Assembly: GCF_033118175.1 (NCBI RefSeq)
Contig: NC_083681.1
Span: 14,898,001-14,962,000 of the forward strand
From: Dama dama
Lineage: Eukaryota; Chordata; Mammalia; Artiodactyla; Cervidae
Length of the DNA stretch: 64,000 nucleotides
Direction of reading: 5' to 3'
The first letter of the stretch is position 1, and every line of letters begins with the position of its first letter. This document shows, in pieces, positions 32,686 through 43,806 of this stretch. A model generated the notes under the pieces. It ran no database searches and had not been told where the DNA came from. It saw only the letters and a program-made list of their open reading frames with translations. Made by a program: the position numbers and the translations under genes.

Positions 32686-33744
32686 GAAGCAGACTATAAA
32701 GAACTGATACATATAACTCAGTCTTGCAAATCCTGGTTAGGCATCAGAATTACATGTGAAATTATTCTAAACTAGAGACACCAAACACCATCTCAAGAGA
32801 TATTTATTCAGTAGGCAAGGCATAATCATCTCTATCTTTTAAAGAACTCCATGGGTGATCCCTATGTTCAGCCAGGACCGATGGCCACTCATAAAAATAT
32901 TTTCCAAAGTCAAAAACTCAAAATTTTAAAAGTGATGAAGACTTTAAAAAAGAAAACTACTCCTTCCTTCCTATTGCTGTCCACTATTGTATATACCACA
33001 TAGAAAAGGGTGTGTATATACAGATAAATGTGGACTATGATTCTACAACTGATGTATACTTGCTTCAGGCAAAGGTGATTTTTCTAAGTGGAAGATAAGT
33101 ATTTGAACCAACTATCAGCCAACTAAACAGGTTTATATCTACTCAACTCTGAGCACTGCTAACTCAGTTGGACTGTAGTCCAAAATACAAAAACAGAAGC
33201 CTGAACTCAAACCACCTGGCCTGTGATTCTGCCTTGGATATAAGAATCGTAAAATATGATAGGTGTAAATTTCTCTTGCATCCTTATGCAACATTGCCTC
33301 TTTTCACAAACTCCACTCTCCCATTATGCTTCAGAACAGCATCTGGAGCCTGACCAAGTTCATAACCATGATCATAGTAAATAGAAGCCAAAACTGAAAA
33401 GAAGCCAAATGTGAATCAATATTAAGCTAAATGCCACCATGTCTCTCAGACTGTAATGATGGAACACACCCATACTGAGTGCAGGCTGGTAGATCATGCA
33501 CAGGACTCTGAGCAGCTGAGATCAACCCCAGGATGTAAAGCTGAATCAAGAGGTATGCAAACAGATTAGGATAATATTTAGATTTTTCTTCCAAGTATTC
33601 TTTTTCTACATGAAAAGAAGAAAACATGTCAATTCATTAAATAATATTCTCTTTGGAAGCTGTTAGGATCAACGTTTGATTAAACCACTACCATAAACAT
33701 GTCAAAACAAACCTGTCGGGGCCTTATGAATGTTCTCCATTCAG
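32686..33744. other. Unassigned
   Basis: Frames of 60-66 codons at 33168-33353 (+) and 33427-33627 (-) have no motif I know. No repeat family recognised. Confidence 0.45.
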
Positions 33745-33855
33745 TCATTAATAATAAGAAAAATGGCAGCGATCACTTACTATGTGCCAGGCACAGTTCT
33801 AAGTGTTACTCACATATGAACTCATTTAGTCTTAGCAACCACACTGTAAAAGCAA
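33745..33855 (-). repeat. MIR SINE fragment
   Basis: 'CACTTACTATGTGCCAGGCA', 'CAGTTCTAAGTGTTACTCAC', 'ATTTAGTCTTAGCAACCACA', the well-known complement of the MIR 3' part. Confidence 0.8.
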
Positions 33856-33899
33856 CACGTTTTTTACATCCCTATGTGCATGCAACCCAGATTTTCCAT

Positions 33900-34290
33900 C
33901 AGGAAGGACATAGTCCCCCCAGCCGCTGGGACTGGTGGAAGATGAACTTTAGCTGTTAGTCATCTTTGGAGATTGTCCTGACTTAATAATACTTCCTCAT
34001 CCAAGGTCATGCGCCTTTCCACAGATAGCCCTGACCCAATGATTAATTGCAATGTGAGTGTAAAGTCCTGATCTTCTTGCCCCAGGTTGGGAAAAATTCA
34101 AAACTATCCCAGTTCCAGAACTCTCCATAGGGTTGGCCCAAAATTTCCTTGAAATTACATCCCAGCTCAACTTATTACTCTGCTCAAACCTGCTTCCCAC
34201 CTTCTAATTCATAATCCCAAAAAACTCCCTAATAAATGTCCCTCACACTAATCTCTGCCTCAGAGTCTGCTTCCCAGGGGATGCAATCTA
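33900..34290 (+). mobile_element. Probable ERVL-type solo LTR
   Basis: 'GGAGATTGTCCTGACTTAAT', 'TGATTAATTGCAATGTGAGT', 'ACTCCCTAATAAATGTCCCT' (poly(A) signal) and 'TCAGAGTCTGCTTCCCAGGG' resemble the right half of old ERVL LTRs. No coding part. The family name and exact ends are uncertain. Confidence 0.45.
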
Positions 34291-35269
34291 CAAGCCCCTT
34301 AAATGATTTGATCACCTTGGCAACCTCTCAGAAACAGATGTCTACTTGACCTATGCTAGTGATGCTGCTGTACTTACCACAGCATTTCTCACTGTCTCCT
34401 TTCCCTCTCTACTCACTCCACTCTGAGCATCTCACTTCACCTTCTACTGTCCCCCTTTCTATCATCCTCACATTCAGAAACCTTGAGACTTGGCTGGTTA
34501 CTTAGTTACTACCTAAAAAATGTGGTTTCTTGAAGAGACTGCATCTTAAAGAGTCCATTATTTCTATGTCTAGACTGTAAAGAGTTGCTCATGTTAAATA
34601 TGAGCTTGTGGTTGCTCATGTATAGAGGTCAGATGTCTGAGTCCACTAAATGGTAGCCAGATTAACAGGAACACAAACAGGAGGATGGAGAATTTATGCC
34701 TAAATAAATATTTCTACATGTTTAGCTTGTAGAAGGACTCTAAATGTTAAGTAGAATTTAAATTTTCATGGATACACTAACTTGCTAATTTTGAGATTGC
34801 CTTTTTCATTGCTTTCCACTAATCTTCTGAATTCTAAAGAGTTTTAAAAATGTAACTAATTCTGCATAATCTCTTCCATTGACTCCCAATGTTTACTCTG
34901 CTTAATTCCCCATCTTCTGATGAATCTCTTTCCATAAAGCACTTCTCACTCGTCTACCAATCACGTGGCATGGTTGAGTCATCATACTATTACATTAGTC
35001 CAGTACTCTATCATTAAAGATGATGACTCAACTGTGAAGCTTTGATCTGTGGCAGGTCAGTAAAATTTCTCTAGCCTTTTCCGGGCTGGAACTAAAAAGG
35101 AACACTATCCCAGCTTCAAAAAACAGCCATCAGCCCCCAAATTCTTCTGTTCACAAAGCATGCTGGTCTGTAATGTGAGGAGAGAGCCACTAAAAATGAG
35201 CAAAAGTACCAAATATAATGACTACCTAATTCTAGTCATTCTTAATGTCCAACTATGGCTCTTTCTCTA
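34291..35269. other. Unassigned, contains a short stem-loop
   Basis: No family recognised. See the inverted repeat at 34973-35032. Confidence 0.45.
34973..35032. repeat. Inverted repeat, 13-bp arms with AP-1-like cores
   Basis: GTTGAGTCATCAT (34973-34985) and its exact reverse complement ATGATGACTCAAC (35020-35032) are separated by 34 bases. Each arm contains the AP-1-type core TGAGTCA/TGACTCA. I see no promoter or terminator nearby. Confidence 0.85.
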
Positions 35270-35590
35270 AATTTATTTTTTTAACCTTATTTTCACTAAC
35301 TCTCATGCTATCTCCCATTAAGGATTAATTGTAAGTTCTTTTCCATAAAATATAAAGACTTTCACAGTATTTCCTAATCTACCTAACTTTATCTTACCTC
35401 CTGCTTGTGATCCCATCCTCCACAATACTCTGCCCTAGTAATATCATCAAGTGCCTGAATAGTGAGTCAGGAGTCAGTATAAGCTGTGCCTTCTCTGAAA
35501 AACACTCCTGTCAGAATTAATCCTGGTCCTTCATGTTCTTATAAACCTTATATCAGTCATTTGTGAGTCTGTCTCCACTAGTATCTATGG
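35270..35590 (+). repeat. Possible L2 LINE 3' end
   Basis: 'CTTCTCTGAAAAACACTCCT' and 'GTGAGTCTGTCTCCACTAG' follow the order of the L2 3' end (..CTTCCCTGAC..CTGTCTCCCCCACTAG..). Very decayed. Confidence 0.4.
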
Positions 35591-35808
35591 GCCATACAAA
35601 CTAAGGTCCGAAGACAATGTTCAATCTGAATGGAAGAAAAATCACAAGGAAAAGACACCTTGTACATATTCTTTCACAGACTCTGTGTTCACTTAAAAGA
35701 TACACAGATAGAGGTTACTACATGTGCAAAGGTGTCAAGAATAGAAAAGTACATGGATAAATTAACACTAAAAATTATACTTAGGGCAATGCCAAAATGG
35801 TACTTCAC

Positions 35809-36482
35809 AGTTCAGTTCAGTTGCTCAATCGTGTCCAACTCTTTGTGACCCCATGAATCACAGCATGCCAGGCCTCCCTGTCCATCACAAACTCCCAGAA
35901 TTTACTCAAACTCATGCCCATCTAGTCGGTGATGCCATCCAGCCATCTCATCCTCTGTTGTCCCCTTCTCCTCCTGCCCTCAATCTTTCCCAGCATTGAG
36001 GTCTTTTCCAATGAGTCAGCTCTTTGCATCAGGTGGCCAAAGTATTGGAGTTTCAGCTTCAGCATCAGTCCTTCCAATGAACACCCAGGACTTATATCCT
36101 TCAGGATAGACTGGTTGGATCTCCTTGCAGTCCAAGGGACTCTCAAGAGTCTTCTCCAACAACACAGTTCAAAAGCATCAATTTTTCGGTGCTCAGCTTT
36201 CTTCACATTCCAACTCTCACATCCATACATTACCACTGGAAAAACCATAGCCTTGACCAGACGGACCTTTGTTGACAAAGTAATGTCTCTGCTTTTTAAT
36301 ATGCTATCTAGGTCGGTCATAACTTTCCTTCCAAGGAGTAAGCTTCTTTTAATTTCGTGGCTGCAATCACCATCTGCAGTGATTTTGGAGCCCCCCAAAA
36401 TAAAGTCTAACACTGTTTCCACTGTCTCCCCATCTATTTCCCATGAGGTGATGGGACCAGATGCCATGATCTTAGTTTTTCT
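35809..36482 (-). mobile_element. Young BovB C-terminal domain and 3' end
   Basis: The plus strand begins with the tail complement 'CAGTTCAGTTCAGTTGCTCA', then 'CTTTGTGACCCCATGAATCA', and ends in 'GATGCCATGATCTTAGTTTT' just after the RT. A clean 181-codon frame remains (35922-36467), so the copy is young. Confidence 0.92.
35922..36467 (-). pseudogene. BovB ORF2 C-terminal domain, long open fragment
   Basis: 181 codons on the minus strand. It begins MASGPITSWEIDGETVETVL, continues SKITADGDCSHEIKRSLLLG, then MVFPVVMYGCESW and CWRRLLRVPWTARRSNQSIL, and ends RMRWLDGITD. This is the domain after the reverse transcriptase in RTE elements. Its role is not clear to me beyond its conservation between copies. 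There is no RT and no promoter, so it is an open frame by youth, not a gene. Confidence 0.8.
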
Positions 36483-36639
36483 ACCATCAAATCTTTTTTC
36501 TGTATAAGGACAGTCCCCTGGGACAATTGCTTAATGATAAAATGCTTTTTGATATCACAGTAGTTTCCATAGTTTCCAAAGATGGAAATGCAGGTTATTA
36601 AAACATTCTTTAATATATGCATTTAAAATTATAAATTTC

Positions 36640-37533
36640 CCTGTATGCACTGATTTCTTCTTATTCCACAAACTTTAAAAGGTTGTATTTTCATTTCATT
36701 CAAAATATTTTTAAAATTTCTTTGAGACTCCTTATTTGACTCAGGTATTATTTAAAAGTGTGTTGCTTGCACTACAAGTGCTTTTGGGGTTTTCTGGATG
36801 CATTCTTTTATTGATTCTATACCTCATTATAAACTAAGGACTTACTGTGTATGGTTTCCACTCCTTTAAATTTGTGAAGGAGTATTTCATGGCCCAGGCA
36901 ATAGATTATATTAGTATATATTTCATGCAAGTCTCAGAAGTGGTTGCATTCTGCTCTTTACGGGTGTAGGATTCTATAAATGTCAATTAGAGCAAGAATG
37001 AGAATGCTGTTCACATCATCTGTACATTCACTGCTTTTCTGCCTCCTTGATCTATCACTCATTGACAAAGGAGTATTAACATCTCCAGCTATAATTATGG
37101 ACTTATATCTCCTTTCAGTTCTGTCATTGGTTTTTCCTCATGTATTGTTAGGCACAAACACATTATGATTATTATGTCTTCTTGGAAAATTAGACCTTTT
37201 ACTATTATTATATCCCTTTCCCCCCAATAAGCTTCAAGTTCTAAAATTAATATAAATAGTCCAGCTTTCTATAGATTAGTTTTAACATGATATATTTCTC
37301 TACTTCCTTATTTTTACCTGAGTCCTTATATGTAAAGTATGTTTCTTTTAAACTACATACATTCAGATCTTAATTTTTTCCTGATCTTATAATCTATGTT
37401 TCTAGATCACTCACATTTAAAGCAATTATTTAAATATTGGGATTGATATCTCTGGTGTTTATAACTGTCTTTTGTTTGTTATATTTTTCCTTTACTTCTT
37501 TCTTATTCTACATAGTTTGTTTTAATTAAACAG
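36640..37533 (-). mobile_element. Old LINE-1 ORF2 5' half, antisense
   Basis: 'TATTTGACTCAGGTATTATT', 'TTAGAGCAAGAATGAGAATG', 'GTATTAACATCTCCAGCTAT', 'ATAGTCCAGCTTTCTATAGA' and 'TTGTTTGTTATATTTTTCCT' are the complement of the L1 endonuclease and pre-RT region. The right end is the target of the next BovB. Confidence 0.6.
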
Positions 37534-37543
37534 TATGTTTAAT

Positions 37544-38899
37544 CAGCAGTGGCCACAGGACTGGAAAAGGTCAGTTTTCATTGCAATCCCAAAGAAGGGT
37601 GATGCCAAATAATGCTCAAACTACCACAAAATTGCACTCATCTCACACACTAGCAAGTAATGCTCAAAATTCTCACAGCCAGGCTTCAGCAATACATGAA
37701 CCATGAACTTCCAGATGTTCAAGCTGGATTTAGAAAAGGCAGAGGAACCAGAGATCAAATTGACAACATCCGCTGGATCATCAAAAAAGCAAGAGAGTTC
37801 CAGAAAAACATCTACTTCTGCTTTATTGACTATGCCAAAGCCTTTGAGTGTGTGGATCACAACAAACTGTGGAAAATTCTTCAGGAGATGGGAATTCCAG
37901 ACCACCTTACGTGCCTCCTGAGAAATCTGTATGCAGGTCAGGAAGCAACAGTTAGAACTGGACATGGAACCACAGACTGGTTCCAGGTCGGGAAAGGAGC
38001 ACAACAAGGCTGTATATTGTCACCTTGCTATTTAACTTATATGCAGAGTACATCACGAGAAACACTGGGCTGGATGAAGCTCAAGCTTGAATCAAGATTG
38101 CCGGGAGAAATATCAATAACCTCAGATATACAGATGACACCACCCTTATGGCAGAAAGCAAAGAAGAACTAAAAAACCTCTTGATGAAAGTGAAAGAGGA
38201 GAGTGGGAAAAAATGGCTTAAATTCAACATTTAGAAAACTAAGATCCTGGCATCTGGTCCTATCATTTCATGGCAACTAAATGGAGAAAAAATGGAAAGA
38301 GTGACAGACTTTATTTTCTTGGGCTCCAAAATCACTGCAGATGGAGACTGTAGCCATGAAATTAAAAGACGCTTATTGCTTGGAAGAAAAGTGATGACTT
38401 ATCTGGACAGCATATTAAAAAGCAGAGACAGTGATTTGCTAACAAAGGTCCATCTAGTCAAAGCTGTGGTTTTTCCAGTAGTCATGTATTGATGTGAGAG
38501 TTGGACTATAAGGAAAGCTGAGCACCGAAGAAATGATGCTTTTGAACTGTGGTGTTGGAGAAGACTCCTAAGAGTCCCTTGGACTATAAGGAGATCCAAC
38601 CAGTCCATCCTAAAGGAAATCAGTCCTGAATATTCATTGGAAGGACTGATGCTGAAGCTGAAACTCCAATGGTTTGGCCACCTGATGCAAATTGCTGACT
38701 CATTGGAAAAGACCCTGACACTGGGAAAGGTTGAAGGCAGGGGACGACTGTGGATGAGATGGTTGGGTGGCATCACCAACTCAATGGATGTGAATTAGAA
38801 TAAATGTCAGGAGTTGGTGATGGACAGGGAGGCCTGGAGTGCTCAGTCCATGGGGTCATAAAAAGTCAGACATGACTGAGCAACTGAACTGAACTGAAC
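37544..38899 (+). mobile_element. BovB, RT domain to 3' end
   Basis: 5'-truncated at 'CAGCAGTGGCCACAGGACTG', 3' end 'CAACTGAACTGAACTGAAC'. Flanks TATGTTTAAT (37534-37543) and TATGTTAGAT (38900-38909) match 8 of 10, a probable target duplication. Coding is broken by a frameshift in the RT ('TCACCTTGCTATTTAACTTA') and by later stops. Confidence 0.92.
37660..38172 (+). pseudogene. BovB reverse transcriptase, frameshifted
   Basis: 170 codons in one frame. RT motifs are in order: VQAGFRKGRGTRDQIDNIRW, IYFCFIDYAKAFECVDHNKL (first catalytic aspartate region), GTTDWFQVGKGAQQGCILSP. After LSP a one-base loss shifts the frame, and the catalytic box, read in the correct frame at 38127-38138, encodes YTDD instead of the usual YADD. 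In the shifted frame the last 45 residues are meaningless. Confidence 0.85.
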
Positions 38900-38909
38900 T
38901 ATGTTAGAT

Positions 38910-39590
38910 TCCATTGTGCATGCATGCACCAATTATTCTTGTTTTTGATGGTATCTTAGTATCTGGAGTTTTCAGCATGCGGTTTTAACTCATCTGAACT
39001 CAACTTCAACTAACACTACACCACTTCACTGGTGTATATGCTTCCTCCCATTTCTTGCAACAAAGCTATATCATATATGTATTTCTTTGTCCATATGCTA
39101 CATGTGTTTAATGTTGGCTATAAGTGTATGTCCCAGGGGTTTCAGTTCCTCTCATGTCTTTGTTTTCATCTCCTGTTCCCCCTTTTTTTTTGGACTGAAG
39201 TCCTTTTCCTTAAGGAGAGTCTGTGTATTTCAGGGCTTTGAGCTCTTACCCATGGTTTCATGGTGGAACATTGTTGGTGGAGTCATGACCTTATAATCTT
39301 AAGACTGAATATCAATTATTTTGTGAGTCATGCAGACTTGGGGCTTTGACCTTCACAATGTGTCTCCAGTGGATTCTGTAGTGTAGCTTTATCCTTCTGA
39401 CCACTGCTTTCCTCCCTAGCTTCTCAAGGTTATTTCCTTGAATCTCTATCTCTTGTTGACTGTGTTTTCTTTCTTTCATTAAGAAAGATTAAATCTCTGG
39501 CAAAGTCATTTTACCTGGAGAATGGGTCTTTACCATGGAAAAGGCTCCAAGTGCATTTCACAATGTTTATTTTTCTTTACGTGTGTACTT
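38910..39590. other. Unassigned, may be more decayed L1
   Basis: Flanked by BovB and Bov-tA. No coding motif. The style resembles antisense L1 but I find no firm landmark. Confidence 0.35.
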
Positions 39591-39772
39591 GCAAGCATGC
39601 TCAGCATGGACTGTAGCCCACCAGGATCCTCTGTCTATGGGATTTTCTGGGCAAGAATACTGATAAGGATTGTTATTTCCTACTCCAGAGTATCTTCCTG
39701 ACCCAGAGATGGAACCTGAGTTTCCTACATCTCCTGCACTACAGGAAGATTCTTTTTACCACTGAACCCCCA
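39591..39772 (-). repeat. Bov-tA SINE, older copy
   Basis: 'GACTGTAGCCCACCAGGATC', 'TCTGGGCAAGAATACTGATA', 'TATCTTCCTGACCCAGAGAT', 'CTCCTGCACTACAGGAAGAT'. More diverged than other copies. Confidence 0.8.
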
Positions 39773-39777
39773 GTCTT

Positions 39778-40338
39778 TCAGTTCAGTTCAGTTCAGTTGC
39801 TCAGTCGTGTCCGACTCTTTGCGACCCCATGAATCACAGCATGCCAGGCCTACCTGTCCATTACCAACTCCCGGAGTCTACCCAAATTCATGCCCATCAA
39901 GTCAGTGATGCCATCCAGCCATCTCATCCTCTGCCGTCCCCTTCTCCTCCTGCCCCCAATCCCTCCCAGCATCAGGGTCTTCTCCAATGAGTCAACTCTT
40001 TGCATGAGGTGGCCAAAGTACTGGAGTTTCAGCTTCAGCATCAGTCCCTCCAATGAACACCCAGGACTGATCTCCTTTAGGATGGACTGGTTGGATCTCC
40101 TTGCAGTCCAAGGGACTCTCAAGAGTCTTCTTCAACACCACACTTCAAAAGCATCAATTCTTCAGCTCTCAGCTTTCGTCACATTCCAACTCTCATATCC
40201 ATACATGACCACTGGAAAAACCATAGCCTTGACCAGATAGACCTTTGTTGGCAAAGTAATGTCTCTCCTTTTTAATATGCTATCTAGATTGGTCATAACT
40301 TTCCTTCCAAGGAGTAAACGTCTCTTAATGTCCCTGGT
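39778..40338 (-). mobile_element. Young BovB C-terminal domain and 3' end
   Basis: Tail complement 'GTTCAGTTCAGTTCAGTTGC', 'GTGTCCGACTCTTTGCGACC', then 'GTCCAAGGGACTCTCAAGAG'. It ends upstream at 'GGAGTAAACGTCTCTTAATG'. CpGs survive. A 90-codon frame at 39850-40122 keeps the C-terminal text (RMRWLDGITDLMGMNLGRLR). Confidence 0.92.
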
Positions 40339-40478
40339 CCTTACTACCTGCCAAAGCCAGAGGAACTCTTTCTTCAACTTCACCTGTGAACCTGGTGTAG
40401 TTCTTGGAGGCCAAGCCCAGGAAAATGTGGGGGATATTTGCTATGAATAAAGACAACTAATAAAATTTACTGGAAAAA
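40339..40478 (+). pseudogene. Possible retrocopy tail
   Basis: 140 bases ending 'AATAAAGACAACTAATAAAA', 'TTTACTGG' and an A-run of 9 at 40473-40481. A poly(A) signal about 15 bases before an A-tail is what a processed transcript end looks like. One frame reads ..PYYLPKPEELFLQLHL then a stop; I do not recognise it. It may instead be old flanking sequence. No duplication was found because the left side is replaced by BovB. Confidence 0.3.
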
Positions 40479-40481
40479 AAA

Positions 40482-40849
40482 ATCCTACCAGAAGCTGAAT
40501 AAATCTCTATGAAAGCACCTATTTCCAAAGGAAGAATCTGAGAGGATTTTGAAAAAATTTTCTATTGAAAAGGGTCTGGAAATGAGACAGATAATGGTAA
40601 ATTAGATGTGGTAAACTACTTCAGTGGCTATAATTTAGTTCTCCTTAAATACCAAATTGCATTCTAAATCAGATAACTTAATGAAGCCTTATTCTGCTAT
40701 CAACATTTATGCTTATATTTTATATTTTAATTTAAATTTTATTTTAAATGTATTTTTAATTTCTTTATTTAAACAAAATCTTGAATATTTTATTTTGTAT
40801 TGGGGTATAACATTATTATTTTTAAATTTTCATAAAATATTTTAAAATA
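40482..40849. other. Unassigned AT-rich stretch
   Basis: Very A+T-rich, especially 40700-40850. No coding signal. Confidence 0.5.
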
Positions 40850-41042
40850 TTTATTTACTTTTAATTGATGATTGGTTTATAATATTCATACATCGGTATG
40901 AAACAACCATAGTCCCCTCCCTCTTGAATCTCCCTCCCACCTCCCGTCCATTCCCACCCCTCCAGGTTATTACAGGGCCTCGTTTGAATTCCCTGCATCA
41001 TACGGCAAATTCCCATTGGCTATCTATTTGCATACGTTAGTC
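40850..41042 (-). mobile_element. LINE-1 3' UTR fragment
   Basis: 'TTTATTTACTTTTAATTGAT', 'CCTCCCTCTTGAATCTCCCT', 'CCCTGCATCATACGGCAAAT' and 'CCATTGGCTATCTATTTGCA' are the complement of the ruminant L1 3' UTR. Confidence 0.75.
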
Positions 41043-41140
41043 TGGGAAAGAATCTGCTTGCAATGCAAGAGACCCCATTGGATTCCTGGGTTGAGAAGAT
41101 TCCCTGGAGAAAGGATAGGCTACCCACTCCAGTATTCTTG
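41043..41140 (+). repeat. Bov-tA/Bov-A SINE, partial
   Basis: 'GGGAAAGAATCTGCTTGCAA' to 'ACCCACTCCAGTATTCTTG', then it stops where the next SINE begins. Either a truncated monomer or the left half of a composite. Confidence 0.75.
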
Positions 41141-41350
41141 GGCTTCCCTTGTGGTTCAGACGATAAAGAATCCGTTTTCAATGCAGGAGAACTGAGTTAG
41201 ATCTCTGGGTTGGGAAGATGCCTTGGAGGAGGGCATGGCAACCCACCATAGTATTCTTGCCTGGAGAATCCCCATGGACAGAGGAGCCTGGTGGGCTACA
41301 GTCCATGGGGTCGCAGAGTCGGACACGACTGAGCGACTAATCACAACACA
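41141..41350 (+). repeat. Bov-tA SINE
   Basis: 'GGCTTCCCTTGTGGTTCAGA' to 'GGACACGACTGAGCGACTAA', complete and well conserved. It directly follows the partial copy at 41043, at the point where that copy reads TATTCTTG. Confidence 0.9.
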
Positions 41351-41754
41351 GTGTTTATGCATCCATGTTACTCTCTCCATTTATCTCACCTTCTCCCTCT
41401 TCTCCCCCACCATGTTCCCATAGTCTGTTCTCTATTTTTCATGTAAAGAAATTTCAGCTTTCAAGTTTTAGAAACCTTAGAGTATGTCCCAGTAATTTTT
41501 AATAACTCATCGCCATCTGGTGGTACTAATTTTAAACTGCAGGCAGAAAGATCCTATAGGGTCTTAACAATAATCATTTCCTTTGTGCTTTCTGCATTTT
41601 CTTTTACAGACACCGTGCGAAGAACTACAACTGAAAACAACAAAAGCTTTTTGTGCAACTTTAAACTCTAAAAATGAGATATATGAAATTATAACACTAT
41701 GATAAATGTTACAACACAAGTTTTCACTATAGCTTGTTTTTAGTAGGTTTAATT

Positions 41755-42150
41755 GATCTTTTTGTTAGCACCTACTATGTATCAGACATTGTTCTAGACA
41801 TTGGAAATGCATCACTAAATAAGACAAGCAAATACCCTGCCTTCATGAAGTTTATGTTCTAGTACAGAAGACGTTACAAAATGAAAAAAACCTGTAGTGT
41901 GTATTACGGCAGTAGATGCTATAAAGACAAATGAAGTAGGAATAGGGGATAGAATGCTAGAAATAAAAGTGGAAAAATTAAATAAACTGACCAAGAAAGA
42001 TAGGCTGATACTTTGCTAACATCTGAGCAAAGATCTGACAAGCATGAGAAGGTGAACCCTACAACTATTTATAAGAAGGAGCAGGGAAGAGCAAGTGCAA
42101 AGGCCCTAGAGAAGGAGCTTTGCCCATGTGGCTGTTAAAAAGTGAATGAG
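41755..42150 (+). repeat. Ancient dispersed repeat, family not named
   Basis: 'TAGCACCTACTATGTATCAG', 'ACATTGTTCTAGACATTGGA', 'CCTGCCTTCATGAAGTTTAT' and 'GAGCAAGTGCAAAGGCCCTA' occur in the order of a widespread old mammalian repeat. It is interrupted on the right by an L1 3' end. Confidence 0.5.
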
Positions 42151-42370
42151 AAACAAGTATACTGTCAAGGGTGAAACAGATCACCAGCCCAGGTTGGATG
42201 CATGAGACAAGTGCTCAGGGCTGGTGCACTGGGAAGACCCAGAGGGATGGGATGGGGAGGGAGATAGGAGGGGGCTTGGGAAGGGGAACACATGTAAATC
42301 CATGGCTGATTCATGTCAATGTATGGCAAAAACCACTACAATATAAAATAAATAAATAAAATTCAAAAAA
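42151..42370 (+). mobile_element. Ruminant LINE-1 3' end with target duplication
   Basis: The same element as at 7397 ('GTGAAACAGATCACCAGCCC' starts at 42171), with a tail of AAAT and A. Flanks AAAAAGTGAATGAG (42137-42150) and AAAAAGTGAACGAG (42371-42384) match 13 of 14. The 20 bases before 42171 belong to the insert. Confidence 0.85.
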
Positions 42371-42626
42371 AAAAAGTGAACGAGAGGGAAAAAGAAAGAC
42401 ATTCATAAAGGTGACAAGGAAGACAATGTAAAAAGGAATATCTGCATTCCCTGATTCAGAGCTGTCTGGTGATTAGTATGTGATGGTAGAATGGGGAAGA
42501 ATGGGTCAGTTCTGTTTGCAGTGCACACAGCAGTTTACAGATAGGCCACAGGCCTTCCTCTTGGTACCACTCTAAATAGTATGGAGGGACCACTTACAAG
42601 TTCAAAGTTGACTACATGACTATAAG

Positions 42627-42850
42627 ACAGGGCTTCCCAGGTGGTGCTAGTGGTGAAGAACCTGCCTGCCAATGCACGAGATATAAGAGATCCAGGTTCG
42701 ATCCCTGGGTTGGGAAGATCCCCTGGGAAAGGGAATGACAACCCACTCCAGGAGTCTTCCTTGGAGAATCCCATGGACAGAGGAGCCTGGCGGGCTACAG
42801 TCCATGGGATTGCAAAGAGTCAGACATACTGAAGCAACTTAGCACAATGC
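42627..42850 (+). repeat. Bov-tA SINE with 8-bp target duplication
   Basis: 'AGGGCTTCCCAGGTGGTGCT' to 'AGCAACTTAGCACAATGC'. ACTATAAG at 42619-42626 and 42851-42858 is the duplication. Confidence 0.92.
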
Positions 42851-43806
42851 ACTATAAGGTAGGGATCAAGAGGGAAAGCCAAAGAAACTGATTTATTCCC
42901 CTAGGAGATTTTTTTTTAAATATTACTTAATATTGTTATTAATTGAAGGATAGGCTCTTCTCAGCCTGTGTTTAATTTTGGGCATTTTTTTTTTTTCTTT
43001 TGCCCCTTCCAAAGAGAAAAAAAGAAGTGAACTTGAACTTCAGTTTGCAGAATTAAATACAAACATCCGAATAGAGAGAGAAGATGGAGATTGGCAACAC
43101 TCAGATGGAACAAAAGCTGCTCCTTGGGTTTCTCTCTATTTCAGCTATTAATAGGTACAGTTTCCTATGCCTAGAAGTGAAAATGGGGAGACTATTGTGT
43201 CACTAGCCAGCCAGAGAGCAGTTCCTTCCACACTAGTCAGCTTCACAGTCTGTTCCAGAAACAATGGCTGCAGCTGCTAGCCACAGGGAGCTTTATAATG
43301 CGGGGCCTCATTTCCTTGCCTACAAGGCAATGCTGAGCTCCTCCTGCCAGGATAGACTTCTTCCTGCTGTTGCTTCTCAGCTTTGGGCAGCATTTCATTG
43401 CTTTTCACTCTGCTGCTGCGTGAATTTGGAGCTTTCTTCTTCCTGTTTCCTGTGGCTTGCCGGTTCTTCACACACACACACCCTTGGATACTCAGGCCAT
43501 ATACAGCACCACAGAGTGGTGTGTGATGAGGTTGCCTAGAGTCCAGCATCTGTCGTGTGTAAAACTGCGTGCTGCCTGCAAATGTGAAGGGTATCATGAG
43601 GTCGTAAATCTTTCCCAGGATTAACCAAGTAAAACTTGAAGACACAAAAGCTCATCATGAAAACCAGGAAAGCTGCAATCCAAATTTCATAAAGTCAAAG
43701 AGGTATCCTGGACTCTTACCAGAAGGAAGTTCGGAGTTGTAAAAATAGGCAATGGTCCCACTCCCACTCTCTTGAGTCATTCTGCACAATAGGGTCATTG
43801 AACTGT
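42851..43806. other. Unassigned, relatively G+C-rich, no repeat recognised
   Basis: Bases 43020-43780 match no repeat I know and are clearly richer in G+C than most of the window. Frames at 43264-43539 (+, 91 codons) and 43277-43645 (-, 122 codons) overlap on opposite strands. Neither has a recognisable domain. I do not call an exon. Confidence 0.4.

Noticed and set aside
35929..36507. 192-codon plus-strand frame, the longest in the window
   Set aside because: It mirrors the open BovB C-terminal frame on the minus strand; the same shadow occurs at 27986-28369, 39890-40240 and 50273-50530.
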